In this document: piece after piece, positions 32,639 through 41,715 of the stretch
How positions within the stretch are numbered: position 1 is the stretch's first letter
Layout of the letters: every line of letters begins with the position of its first letter
DNA from: Bathynomus jamesi
Taxonomy: Eukaryota; Arthropoda; Malacostraca; Isopoda; Cirolanidae
Assembly (NCBI GenBank): GCA_023014485.1
Contig: JAJOZX010002705.1
Span: 386,501 to 450,500 of the forward strand
Direction: 5' to 3'
Length of the DNA: 64,000 bases
Made by a program: the position numbers and the translations under genes
The notes under the pieces: generated by a model
Told to the model about the DNA's origin: nothing
What the model saw: the letters and a program-made list of their open reading frames with translations, nothing else
Databases searched by the model: none

Positions 32639-32641
<3 letters not shown>
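31009..32641 (+). mobile_element. DD37D (maT-like) mariner element with long terminal repeats
   Basis: Ends TCGGGTGGCCCAAAAAAA and inverse, at TA. The inverted repeats extend about 180 bp: both arms contain ACCTCAATCTATTGGTAAGC and CAGCTGAGGGAACAATGAGG. Full length at 1,633 bp. Confidence 0.9.
31358..32416 (+). pseudogene. maT-like (DD37D) transposase
   Basis: About 350 codons in three frames. The start MVLTKGEKALIEKCFLEKRW has a first helix-turn-helix; KRGSGRPKT is the GRPR-like hinge; RKIARNLGISRSSIQRM is the second. KKIVFTDEKDFTIE has the first Asp, NDFILQQDGTTAHTSKF the second, and WLPQLPDCNPMDYCIW the third with 37 residues between, the spacing of maT elements. The end is KKRLRLICKQDGGHIDHIC. 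Single frameshifts near 31560 and 32250 are the only breaks seen, so the copy is fairly young. Confidence 0.85.
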
Positions 32642-32676
<35 letters not shown>

Positions 32677-32692
32677 TTATATATATATATAC
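32640..32692. repeat. TA microsatellite
   Basis: Interrupted TA run between the maT element and the 3' end of SINE2. Confidence 0.9.
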
Positions 32693-32850
32693 ACCTTGAT
32701 TACCTTGGTTTTGCTTCCGCCTAATTGTTCATTCTGACGAAGGTCAAGCTTGTCACTCCACCTTAGACTACAGTTTAACGTGGAATCCGAACTACGCCCC
32801 ACCAGCAGCCCAGCGTCTTAACCACTAGGCTGGCCAACCGTAGATAGCCC
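32693..32850 (-). mobile_element. SINE2 (tRNA-derived), copy 1
   Basis: Minus strand: A box in GCCTAGTGGTTAAGACGCTG, B box GTTCGGATTCC, then a tail with TGGAGTGACAAGCTTGACCT and GGCGGAAGCAAAACC ending in TA repeats. The tail resembles the LINE-A 3' end. Second copy at 45841-45975. Confidence 0.7.
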
Positions 32851-32860
32851 GCTGCACGGA

Positions 32861-33216
32861 ACCCGTTCGGAAAAAGCTTGTTTTTGGATGATTTGCCATT
32901 AAATGTGACATGTGAGTATCTTCCTGAAAGATAGTTGCTCAGACACCTTTTGGTGTTATTGTGCATGTTTGTGTTGAGTATTTTGTTTATGAGAGGGAAG
33001 CGTGGGATAACATCAAATGCTTTACTAATGTCTATTATTGCTAGACATTAGTAAAGCATTTGATGCTATCCCACGCTTCCCTCTCATAAACAAAATACTC
33101 AACACAAACATGCACAATAACACCAAAAGGTGGTTGAGCAACTATCTTTCAGGAAGATACTCACATGTCACATTTAATGGCAAGTCATCCAAAAACAAGC
33201 TTTTTCCGAACGGGGT
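32861..33216. repeat. Palindrome at the LINE-C head
   Basis: Left arm 32861-33034 is the inverse of 33042-33216, with a 7-bp loop and few mismatches. The right arm codes for LINE-C RT (LDISKAFDAIPRFPL), the left arm is its mirror. Confidence 0.9.
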
Positions 33217-34210
33217 CCCTCAAGGCTCTGTTCTCTCACCAACACTGTTCAACTTATACATGCATGACAGTCCAACACCCATAGATAACAAGCTTACCTT
33301 ATCATCATATGCAGATGACATCACTCTAACATCCACCCACAACAACATCGACACCGCTACAAATAACCTACAAACATACATAAACAGTATACAAGACTGG
33401 CTCACACACAATAGACTCAAAGTAGCGCCCACAAAATCAACCATCACCTTGCTTACAAGCAACACAAAAGAACACCAGCTAACTCCACAGCTTACACTAC
33501 AATACCAACATTCCACACACTCACAGGACCAAAATACTCGGGGTCACATACAACACCACATTATCTTTTGCAAACCACATTCAGGACATTAAAAACAAAT
33601 GTACGTCAAGACTTAACACGCTTAGGGTACTAACAGGCACAAACTGTGGACACCAGCAGGAAACAACATCATTCATATACAAACAATATATTCGCTCAGT
33701 TATGGACTATGCTAGCCCATGCTGGGCACCCATTATCTCAAACACACACATAAACACCTTACAGACAATACAAAACAACGCACTTCGTATCATTACAGGA
33801 TGCACTCAAACAACACCAATAGAACACCTGCACACAGAAACAAAAATACTGAAAGTTAGAGAACATTTAGACATGAGGGGAACACAAGTCATGGCAGCAG
33901 CGACAACTAACCCACAACACCGTTGCCACTACATGTACAATCATGCACCGACACCTCGCACCATTAAGGTAACACCAGAGACACATTATAACCAAATACT
34001 CCATTCCATACCACGCCCCACAGACATCACACAGTACATAAAACACGTACATACACACCTAACCCACAAAGCACTGACACGACTCGGTCCGAATGCGGTC
34101 CTAGGTGCGAAGCCGCCACCCATTAACAGGTCAGAGATCATTCTGAGCAGATCGAATCGAGTTAACTTAGCACGATTCCGATGTGGACATCACCCTAACT
34201 TACGGACATA

Positions 34211-35478
34211 CAAGGGTTAGAAAAAATAATATGAACACCTTGATAAATGGCGGTTTTTATTCTAAATATGGAGTTGGTCCTCCTTTAGCGGCAATAACAG
34301 CTGCAATGCGTCGGGGAATTATTCATACAGCTTTTGACAGTGGCTAGAGGAATCCTGAACCATTCTTCGAGCAAACCCTGCTCCAGTTCCTCCAAAGACG
34401 CCGGCGGTGGGAATCGGCTTCTGACCTGCTGCTCCAACTGACACCACAGATGCTCGATAATGTTAAGATCCGGGGATTGTGGAGGCCAATCCAAGCGTTC
34501 TACTTCACTAACATGCTCTTCAAACCAGTTTTTAACGACCCCAGCGGTGTGGATTGGTGCATTATCATCCTGGAAGACGGCGCCGCCATTGGGAAACAGC
34601 GTTTGGACCATGGGATGGACCTGGTCAGCCAATATTGACAGATAGACCTGGGCGTTAACCCTACCATGCAGTACTACAGCTGGGCCAAGAGTATTCCACG
34701 ATATTGCTGCCCAAACCATCACAGATCCGCCTCCATGCTTAACGGTTGGGATCAGGCAGTCGGGGTCATAAGCATCTTTAGGCTGTCTCCAGACGTAAAC
34801 TCGACCGGAACATGGAAATAGCGTAAAGGAAGATTCGTCGGAGTAGACTACATTCTTCCACCGGTCCATTGACCAATTCTTATGGTCATTACACCATTTT
34901 CTGCGCCGCTCAATGTTGATGTGCGAAAGGAAGGGTTTGGCAATTGCAGCCCTCCCATGGTATCCAGCTCCATGGAGCTCGCGACGTACAGTTCTGGTCG
35001 ATACCGGGCTTGCAAGATGCTGGTTAAGCTCTGCAGTCACTTTTGGAGCTGTGGTCTTATGGTTCTTTGTCACAATGCGCTTCAGCACCCGGCGGTCTCG
35101 ATCACACAGCTTCTTCTTGCGTCCACTATTGCATTTGTCGGTGCTTGTCTTTCCATGGTTTTGGTATGCAGACATGACCATAGAGACAGTTCTTCTGGAT
35201 ACATTGAACATCTGAGCGGTTTTCGTCACCGATGCACCAGCCATCCGCGCTCCGACAATTTGCCCTCTTTGGAAGTCTGACAGGTCTTTCATAACTGCTA
35301 ATTCATAATTCACTCAGATCTGTAAAAACAACGTGAGGGTTATAACATGACGTATACACTCTCTGTTACGCATTTAAATAGGTTTGCCAGTCATTTGACC
35401 GTTTACTTTGTGTCTGAGCAGTCCGTAAAGATAACCGGTGAAATCGGCGGGTGTTCATATTATTTTGTCTAACCCCTG
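34211..35478 (-). mobile_element. Tc1-like element (DD36E) inserted in LINE-C
   Basis: Left end CAAGGGTTAGAAAAAATAAT; right end (inverse) CAGGGGTTAGACAAAATAAT; about 30-bp inverted repeats. TA at 34209-34210 and 35479-35480. Removing 1,268 bp and one TA rejoins LINE-C codons R-T-Y-K-H-R. Full length. Confidence 0.95.
34285..35313 (-). CDS. Tc1-like transposase, nearly intact
   Basis: A 342-codon uninterrupted frame; an internal Met at MKDLSDFQRG may be the true start. Paired-like helix-turn-helix domains: QIVGARMAGASVTKTAQ and STRTVRRELHGAGYHGR, with a GRKKKL hinge. Catalytic residues: WKNVVYSDESSFTLF, GAVFQDDNAPIHTAGV and SPDLNIIEHLW. I count 36 residues between the second Asp and Glu (DD36E, the spacing reported for Incomer-type elements). 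The C-terminus diverges in the last 14 residues (SCMNNSPTHCSCYCR), where another frame reads IIPRRIAAVIAAKGGP, so one indel near 34330 alters the end. Otherwise it looks capable of making a protein. Confidence 0.9.
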   Translation of the reverse strand: MNYELAVMKDLSDFQRGQIVGARMAGASVTKTAQMFNVSRRTVSMVMSAYQNHGKTSTDKCNSGRKKKLCDRDRRVLKRIVTKNHKTTAPKVTAELNQHLASPVSTRTVRRELHGAGYHGRAAIAKPFLSHINIERRRKWCNDHKNWSMDRWKNVVYSDESSFTLFPCSGRVYVWRQPKDAYDPDCLIPTVKHGGGSVMVWAAISWNTLGPAVVLHGRVNAQVYLSILADQVHPMVQTLFPNGGAVFQDDNAPIHTAGVVKNWFEEHVSEVERLDWPPQSPDLNIIEHLWCQLEQQVRSRFPPPASLEELEQGLLEEWFRIPLATVKSCMNNSPTHCSCYCR

Positions 35479-35651
35479 TATAAACACAGACTACAAACAA
35501 TTGAACACATTATGACAGACTGTACCGCTCTAGCACAACAACGAACACATCACTAGTGCGCTGAACCTCTGGTCCACTCTGGAGAGGGCGATCGGTTACC
35601 TGCGTGCTGCCGGCTTGCTCGGCTAAACACAACAACAACAAAACAACAACC

Positions 35652-35800
35652 ATTTATCTACCGACCAATTTCTTAATTGTGTGGAAAGATGAACAGCTGG
35701 GTTTTGCTGCGTGCCGCCCGCCGTCACCAGGTCTCGATCCCGGGGCCGATGGATTCGTAGTCAGCGACGTTAACCACTACACCACCGAGGCCGATATATA
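35652..35800 (-). mobile_element. SINE1 (tRNA-derived), copy 1
   Basis: Minus strand: head CTCGGTGGTGTAGTGGTTAA, GTCGCTGACTACGAATCCAT, B-box region GGGATCGAGACC, body with CCCAGCTGTTCATCTTTCC, tail with GTAGATAAATGG. Copies at 38548 and 45976. Adjoins the LINE-C tail. Confidence 0.7.
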
Positions 35801-35820
35801 GCGATATTTATATACTTAAC

Positions 35821-35846
35821 CACCGATATATCTATCTATCTATCTA

Positions 35847-35895
<49 letters not shown>
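35821..35895. repeat. CTAT/TA microsatellite
   Basis: Short CTAT repeats then a TA run ending at the mariner terminus. Confidence 0.9.
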
Positions 35896-35896
<1 letters not shown>

Positions 35897-35898
<2 letters not shown>

Positions 35899-36350
35899 GT
35901 GTCCCCAAAAAATGTCCTTGTATAAAATAAATGTTTTAAGCTAAAAAATAAGAATTTAGACACAAAGACAAACGTAAACGTACGTAAAACATACGAATTT
36001 ATTAACCTTAATTAAGCAACATTATCAGTGTAATGGCCATTTTTTTCTAACACAATATTCAATCTCACACAAATGTTGGACATCATATTTGGAAATAACT
36101 CGGCTAATATTTTGTTAATTACCTCATAGACTTTAGTCTTTAGGTCTTCGAGTGTATTGGGCTTGGTAGAATAGATTCTGTCTTTTATGTAACCCCACAA
36201 AAAAGTCAGGGGTGTCAGGTCATGCGAGTATGGGAGCCATTCCATTGGCTCATGAAGGGAGATTAGTCGCCCAGAAAAGTGCTTCCTCAAAAAGTTGCGA
36301 GTTTCACGAGTAATGTGTAGAAGTGCTCGATCCCGCTAAAATCACTGTGA
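35897..36350 (-). pseudogene. DD41D mariner fragment with transposase C-terminus
   Basis: Left terminus CAGGTGTCCCCAAAAAATG after a TA run; no matching right end found, so truncated near 36350. Minus-strand coding gives RETRNFLRKHFSGRL, EWLPYSHDLTPLTFLWGYIK and a final NIVLEKNGHYTDN. The residue at the third catalytic position is Thr (LTPLT), so it is inactive. Confidence 0.7.
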
Positions 36351-37188
36351 ATGTCGGGTAATGCAGTTAGTGCTTTATTGGTTTTAATATAAAATATTTA
36401 TTAATTATTAAGTAATGAAAGATCAGCAATGTATCTGTATACGCGAATAAAAACCCAAATCTGTCGTTACCTTTCTGAAGAAGAAATCCCAATAATAAAA
36501 TATAGATTCATTATAAAATAATGGACAAATAAAAAGAAAATGTGGTCACCTTCATTTCAAAAATTATGTAAAAAATAAATTATAATAAATTTTAATTTTT
36601 TAATATGCGATATTAAATGACAGAACAATACGACGCATGCATTCTGCATTATACGTCATTTGCAATTTTAATGCAACAATGAATTTTATATGATGAAATT
36701 GTATTCAAAATATAAAAATATTTGTTAGCTATTTTTAAGAAATTCGTTCAATATTTAAATACTAATTTATCATTTCAGTATTATCCAGAATATAATACAT
36801 GTTATATTGGTTACACACACACAAGTGTGTATGAATTTTCGCATAAGCGAGGTACCGACTTTTGAAAATCCATGTATTTAAAAAACTAATTAACAAAATC
36901 TAATTTAACTTACCTAACTCAACCTTAGTCCTATCGAGAAGGGCGTGATAAGTGTTTCGGACACAACTGAAGGCTTAAAAGGTGTTTTCTGTTAACTCAT
37001 TAATAAATAGTAAAGCACTCGCTTATGTAGCCTATTCTAACGTAACGTAGCATAATGTAAATTAATTGAAACAATACATTTTTTCCGATAATAAAAATGT
37101 CTCGATTTTTTATGTATATTTTTTTTTTCTAAAATTGATTTTTTTAATTTGAACTAAATATAAAAGGATTCTAAATCAATTTTGCTTT
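36351..37188. other. AT-rich intergenic sequence
   Basis: No gene, repeat family or structured RNA seen. Confidence 0.5.
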
Positions 37189-37417
37189 TAATGTCGATAT
37201 AATTGATTCAAAATCAGTCCAGAAATAAAAATTGTTCCACGGCGTTAATGATAGATAATTCAGTTTACAAAAAAAATTGCTCCATAATCAGTTCATGCAG
37301 CAAATGGCAAATTGTTTCATAATCAGTTCATGCAGCAAATGGCAAATTGTTTCATGATCAGTTCATGCAGCAAATGGCAAAACAACTTTTCTTTCCAATT
37401 ATATCGACATTACAAAA
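37189..37417. repeat. Inverted repeats enclosing a 38-bp tandem triplet
   Basis: TTTAATGTCGATATAATTG (37189) is inverted at 37397-37417. Inside, the unit with AATCAGTTCATGCAGCAAAT occurs three times (37276-37384). Possibly a small MITE. Confidence 0.65.
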
Positions 37418-37807
37418 TAAAAAAGCGTTCCATATTTGGTCAAATGGAACAATTAAATTTTAGAAACAGGGTTCAGGTATGTGTGGAACAACTTTATTTT
37501 ACAGTGTATTGAGAGTATAAATACAAGTAATAAAAAATAGTAATGTCGATGTTAAGTGAAGCTACCGACAAACATTTCTGTATACCATGAAACCAATAGT
37601 TTAGAAAACATATGGTAGGACTGATGAATAGCTTGGATAATCGGATTAGATGATTTTTTGATTCTTTGTATTAGACTGTATCGAACGCGTCTTGTTACCT
37701 CAGGAAGGCTTCATTGTAGTTAGCAAACATTTGAAGTTTAAAAAATGTCATTAAATATATTAAGGGTTCTGCCAGAACGTTTTTTATAGCTAGCCCAAAG
37801 TTGGTGC

Positions 37808-37862
<55 letters not shown>

Positions 37863-37864
37863 TA
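37418..37864. other. Intergenic; TA microsatellite
   Basis: No gene seen; TA run at 37808-37860. Confidence 0.6.
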
Positions 37865-38545
37865 TAGACGGTTCCTTATAATCATGTTTGCTTTAACACA
37901 ATAGCTCCAATATTGTTTTCTTATGTATGAATCATCCCTCAAGTAGCTCGTGATAATTTGACCCAAATATTTAAATTTTTATACTTGTTCTATTGGTTCA
38001 GCTCTCATTTGGAAACTAATATCAGGTAATTGGTTAGAACTTTTAGGATGGAACTGTACAACCCTAGTTCAGCTAACATTAAAATTAATGACATAATGTG
38101 ATTATGATACGCAAATTTTTAGAAGACAATCCAACCCTTTTACAGAATAACTTATTAATTCCATATCATCAACATAGACTTAGTTAATTGTCCTTATGTT
38201 ATCTATATAACATCCAACTCTTGCCTCATTAAACGAAGTACTTAAGCCATTAGTATACGCATTAAACCGCAGAGGAGAGAACAAGGAACTTTGCCTAACT
38301 CTGCAGGAGGAACCAAAACACTCGAGCAATATATTGTCCCATTCAACAATAAAAGATTGGTGGGCGTACCAAAGTTTCAATATATTTAACATGAGCAAAG
38401 AAACATTCCGGGTCTTCTAATTTTTTATATAAAACATTGTGATTCCCTTTATCATATGCTTTGCTTATATCCAGGAAACAGCTATAAATAACTGAATTAC
38501 CCTAGCACATGAAAATACAATTTTCTTCAATTTATATACACACAC
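37865..38545 (-). pseudogene. LINE-D reverse transcriptase fragment
   Basis: Minus strand, in order: LDISKAYDKGNHNVLYKKL; SSCRVRQSSLFSPLRFNAYT with NEARVGCYIDN (38180-38398); VYVDDMELIS-type catalytic box and GLDCLLKIC; FKYLGQIITS and QYWSYCVKANMIIRNRL at the end. The RQ/LSP and DD boxes identify a non-LTR RT; the family differs from LINE-A, B and C. Stops and shifts throughout, both ends missing. Confidence 0.7.
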
Positions 38546-38547
38546 TC

Positions 38548-38700
38548 GGTGGTGTAGTAATTAGCGTCGCTGACTATGAATCCATCGGCCCGGGTTCCAT
38601 CCCGGTGAGGGCAACCGAAGCGCAGCTGACACCCAGCTGTGTATTCTTCCATTGGTTTGTATATTATTTGGTACTATAAAAATCGCCCCCTCCCCCAACC
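38548..38700 (+). mobile_element. SINE1, copy 2
   Basis: Plus strand: CTCGGTGGTGTAGTAATTAG, GTCGCTGACTATGAATCCAT, B-box region GGGTTCCATCCC, then CCCAGCTGTGTATTCTTCC. Confidence 0.65.
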
Positions 38701-39212
38701 AAAAAATGAGACAGTATACTGCAAAGGGGTCGAACACAGATACTAAAAACTTGATCAACCTTTCCCCCCCCTAATATATAATATATATATTCACCTTATA
38801 TATCCGTGAATACTGCATGAAAGTAGCTCATCGTACATGTAGAGTATTAAAGAACTCGCGAAGCCTGTCATATATTAGTTTTGAGAAAAGAACTATTTAC
38901 CTCGTGATAATTTCCATAAAGTGCATCACTTTCCGAATTTATGTTCCAAACAGAAATGTTTTTCGCTGGGTATATAGTATAACATTAATATAACAATGTG
39001 TTTTTGTTGTATTTTATTTACGGGGGACGGAGGGGGAACTCGTTAAATTTGGGGGACTGTGGAAGTGGGGAGCTTTCCTCTCACCTGTCGCCGGTAATTG
39101 GTCATATTTCTCACGGGAAAAGGACAGGTGATAAAATTTAAACTAAGATGGGAAATAAAGGACTCCTTTATGATTCTTTTAGAAGAAAAGCGAAATACGT
39201 GGGCACTTACCA

Positions 39213-39252
<40 letters not shown>
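38701..39252. other. Intergenic; TA microsatellite
   Basis: No gene seen. TA runs at 38773-38791 and 39222-39252. Confidence 0.6.
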
Positions 39253-39254
<2 letters not shown>

Positions 39255-39541
39255 TGCTCTTCCAATATGTGCTCTACCTTAAAATTTACATTCCAATACG
39301 TGATCTACCTTAGATTATTCGGATTAGCAGCAGTACGTTAGTTAGCCTTATAAGGCTAACTAACGAAAATATCACGACTTAACCTAACCAATCGTCAAGG
39401 GCGTATAGTTGACCTAACGATTGGTTAGGTTAAGTCATGATATTTTCGTTAGTTACCTTATAAGGTTAGTTTCACAGTAGAGCACGTATTGGAATATGGT
39501 AGATCACAGTTTCGCGGTAGAGCACATATTGGAAGAGCACC
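39253..39541. mobile_element. MITE with GGTGCTCTTCC ends and nested palindrome core
   Basis: Terminal inverted repeats GGTGCTCTTCCAATATGTGC (about 28 bp). The centre repeats the 6431-6633 arms: TTAGTTAGCCTTATAAGGCT and ACCTAACCAATCGTCAAGGG. It sits between a TA run and the DD41D element. Confidence 0.85.
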
Positions 39542-39546
39542 ATATA

Positions 39547-40330
39547 CAGTGTGTCCGTAAAGTCATGGTGGGATTTTAAATAGCTATATTATTGCAACGA
39601 AACATGATAATGAGATGAAAAAAAGGCAAATTGAAGAACAACTCTAAAAGAATAACTTTATTTAACGTAGTTCGATATGGCTCCTCTGGTAGCCCTGCAG
39701 ACATCTAGGCGGTGATTCAATTCCAGCCACACACGCCCAAGAACATCAAGAGTGACGGATGCGATAGCTTCCGTGATTCGCTCGTGCAAGTGATGAATAT
39801 CCCTAATGGGTACACTGTACACGCTTTGCTTGACGTAACCCCAAATAAAAGTCCAAAGGTGTCAGGTCCGGAGAGCGTGGAGGCCATGGCTTCCATCCTC
39901 CTCTTCCTATCCATCTCTGTGGAAATTTTTCATTAAGGAATTCTCGAACAACGTTGGCATAGTGCGGAGGAGCACCATCTTGCTGAAAGATGACATTATT
40001 GTCAATAAATTGGGGTACTGCAAAATGTTCCAACATAGCGAGGTAGTTGTGTGACGTCACAGTGGGTTCCGCGAAGAAAAATGGGCCAATCACTCGCTCT
40101 CGTGCTAGAGCACACCGCACATTAACTTTCGGGCTATTACGCTCATGTTCAACATAGGCATGTGGACAGCCTAGATTAACTACGAGATAAAGGTTAAGCT
40201 TAGCCTAGACTAACTACAAGATACAACTTTGAGAGTTGTTCTTCAATTTGGCATTGTTTCATCTCATTATCATGTTTCGTTGCAATAATATAGCTATTTA
40301 AAATCCCACCATGACTTTACGGACACACTG
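39547..40330 (-). mobile_element. DD41D mariner-like element with about 95-bp terminal repeats
   Basis: Ends CAGTGTGTCCGTAAAGTCAT and inverse at TA sites; the arms match to TTATCATGTTTCG and beyond. The minus-strand frame 39803-40120 has NVIFQQDGAPPHYANVV and WPPRSPDLTPLDF with 41 residues between the Asp pair. The first catalytic Asp and the N-terminus are deleted, and the C-terminus is frameshifted after DFYLG. Confidence 0.9.
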
Positions 40331-40396
40331 TATATATATATTTAGGATAAAAACAAAGACGTAGAGCAAAAAAGTCATTATATTTGTCTGCAGCCG

Positions 40397-40440
40397 ACGT
40401 TTCGGGCAACTCTACCCATTTTCAAGGCCTAATAAATAAA
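40397..40440 (-). ncRNA. Hammerhead-like remnant, PLE-B left end
   Basis: Minus strand CTTGAAAATGGG, then GCCCGAAACGTC. The GAAAC/GTC side is intact but the CTGATGA box is degenerate. A matching inverse copy lies at 45648-45685. Confidence 0.3.
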
Positions 40441-40808
40441 AGCTAAAATTAATGCATGACAAAAATATATGAATGTCAAAAACAAACTAATTTAAAGTAC
40501 AAAATTAAAACTGTTCAAGCACAAAAATTAAAATGACAGAGGATAAAACAGACATAAGCCAAAAACAAATCAAAAGTAAAAATTATATAAATGACAAAAA
40601 TATACGAATGATAAAAATAAAACTTAAAAACTAAAAACATTCAAACAAAATAGTTAAAAAACTTTACTAATAAAAAGTTAAACGAAAAAACACAAAAGTG
40701 CACCAAACATACCATGCCCACTTGACAGCCACAAAAAACTGAGGCGAAAAGGAGACAGGGTCACAAGGGGAAAAAAAAAAAAAAAAAAAAATTTAGTTTG
40801 TAGGCATT

Positions 40809-41715
40809 CTAATTAATATAAAGGGGGTAACAGCTAGAATCAATATTTAAACTGGAGTTCAGAAATTTAATGCACAAAGATTCGTAAATACGGAGGGAGG
40901 ACGGGCATTTTAATGATTTAAGAATTTTAAAGTTATTACCGGAAATGTTAACCTTACACTTGATAGAATGATTTCTAATGGCAGACTGTTCCTTTTTCGA
41001 TAAAACTTTCCCTGTCCTATGGCTAATACCCATATGGGAGCAAAATCTCGCCTGCAAAGAACGAACTGTGCTGCCAACGTAGTTCCCCTGGGAACACCCA
41101 GGGCAGGTAAACAAATAAACAACAGAACAGCTCATCGCAGGGGGGATTTTGTCCTGACATCGGAAAAAACATCCAAGGGTATTATTATTTACAAAAGCAA
41201 CCTTAAAATCAGTGTGAAAATAAAATTTCCTCACAACACTCAACAATTGCTTTTTCACAAAAGTATTAAAATGGTAGAGATCAGGTAAAACAAGATATTT
41301 ACAATTCTTAGGAACATCATACGTTGGGATAAGGTTGGGGGAATATACATTATTAAGAAATTTACCAATAATACCTCGTACAAGATCCCGTGGAAAACCA
41401 TTTTTAATGAAAAAATCAGTAAGGAATTCAAACTCATTATGAAGCAGAGCAAAGTTCGAGCAAATATTATAAGCTCTATGGACCAAAGTGCGAATGGAAC
41501 TTAATTTGTAATTAAAATCGCAAAAACTATAAAAATTAAAACCCACACCCGTAAACGTAGGCTTCCGGTATGTAGAAGTTAAAACGGTCGAGCCAGATTT
41601 GGAGACCAAAACATCAAGGAAAGGAATAGAACCTTCAACTTCCTTTTCCTGCGTAAATACAATGTTCTTCTGCAGTGTGTTCAGAAATCTTAGAAACTGA
41701 ACTGATTGATAATTA
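40809..41715 (-). pseudogene. PLE-B 3' part: RT thumb and GIY-YIG endonuclease
   Basis: Minus strand: QFLRFLNTLQKNIVFTQE, IPFLDVLVSKSGSTVL, then TYRKPTFTGVGFNFYSFCDF, YLVLPDLYHF, and the GIY-YIG module SCSVVYLFTCPGCSQGNYVG with LQARFCSHMGIS and KEQSAIRNHSIKC. A 266-codon frame (40809-41609) is open. The RT core continues at 44411 beyond the CACTGG insertion. Confidence 0.85.

Larger units (their letters stand above)
33038..35650 (+). pseudogene. LINE-C non-LTR retrotransposon, RT to 3' end
   Basis: RT motifs in order: MLDISKAFDAIPRFPLINKI, NGVPQGSVLSPTLFNLYM, SSYADDITLTS (catalytic pair), NRLKVAPTKSTITLLT (33038-33592). After a frameshift come KILGVTYN and SVMDYASPCWAPIIS, QTIQNNALRIITGC (33702-34210). 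The C-terminus resumes after a Tc1 insertion at 35479: KHRLQTIEHIMTDCTALAQQ, EPLVHSGEGDRL. The tail ends in ACAACAACAACAAAACAAC. 5'-truncated at the palindromic head. Superfamily (I/Jockey group) is inferred. Inactive because of the truncation and shifts. Confidence 0.8.

Noticed and set aside
33038..33216. Terminal inverted repeats of a DNA transposon at the LINE-C head
   Set aside because: The arms are only 7 bp apart and one arm is RT coding sequence, so this is a palindrome, not the two ends of an element.
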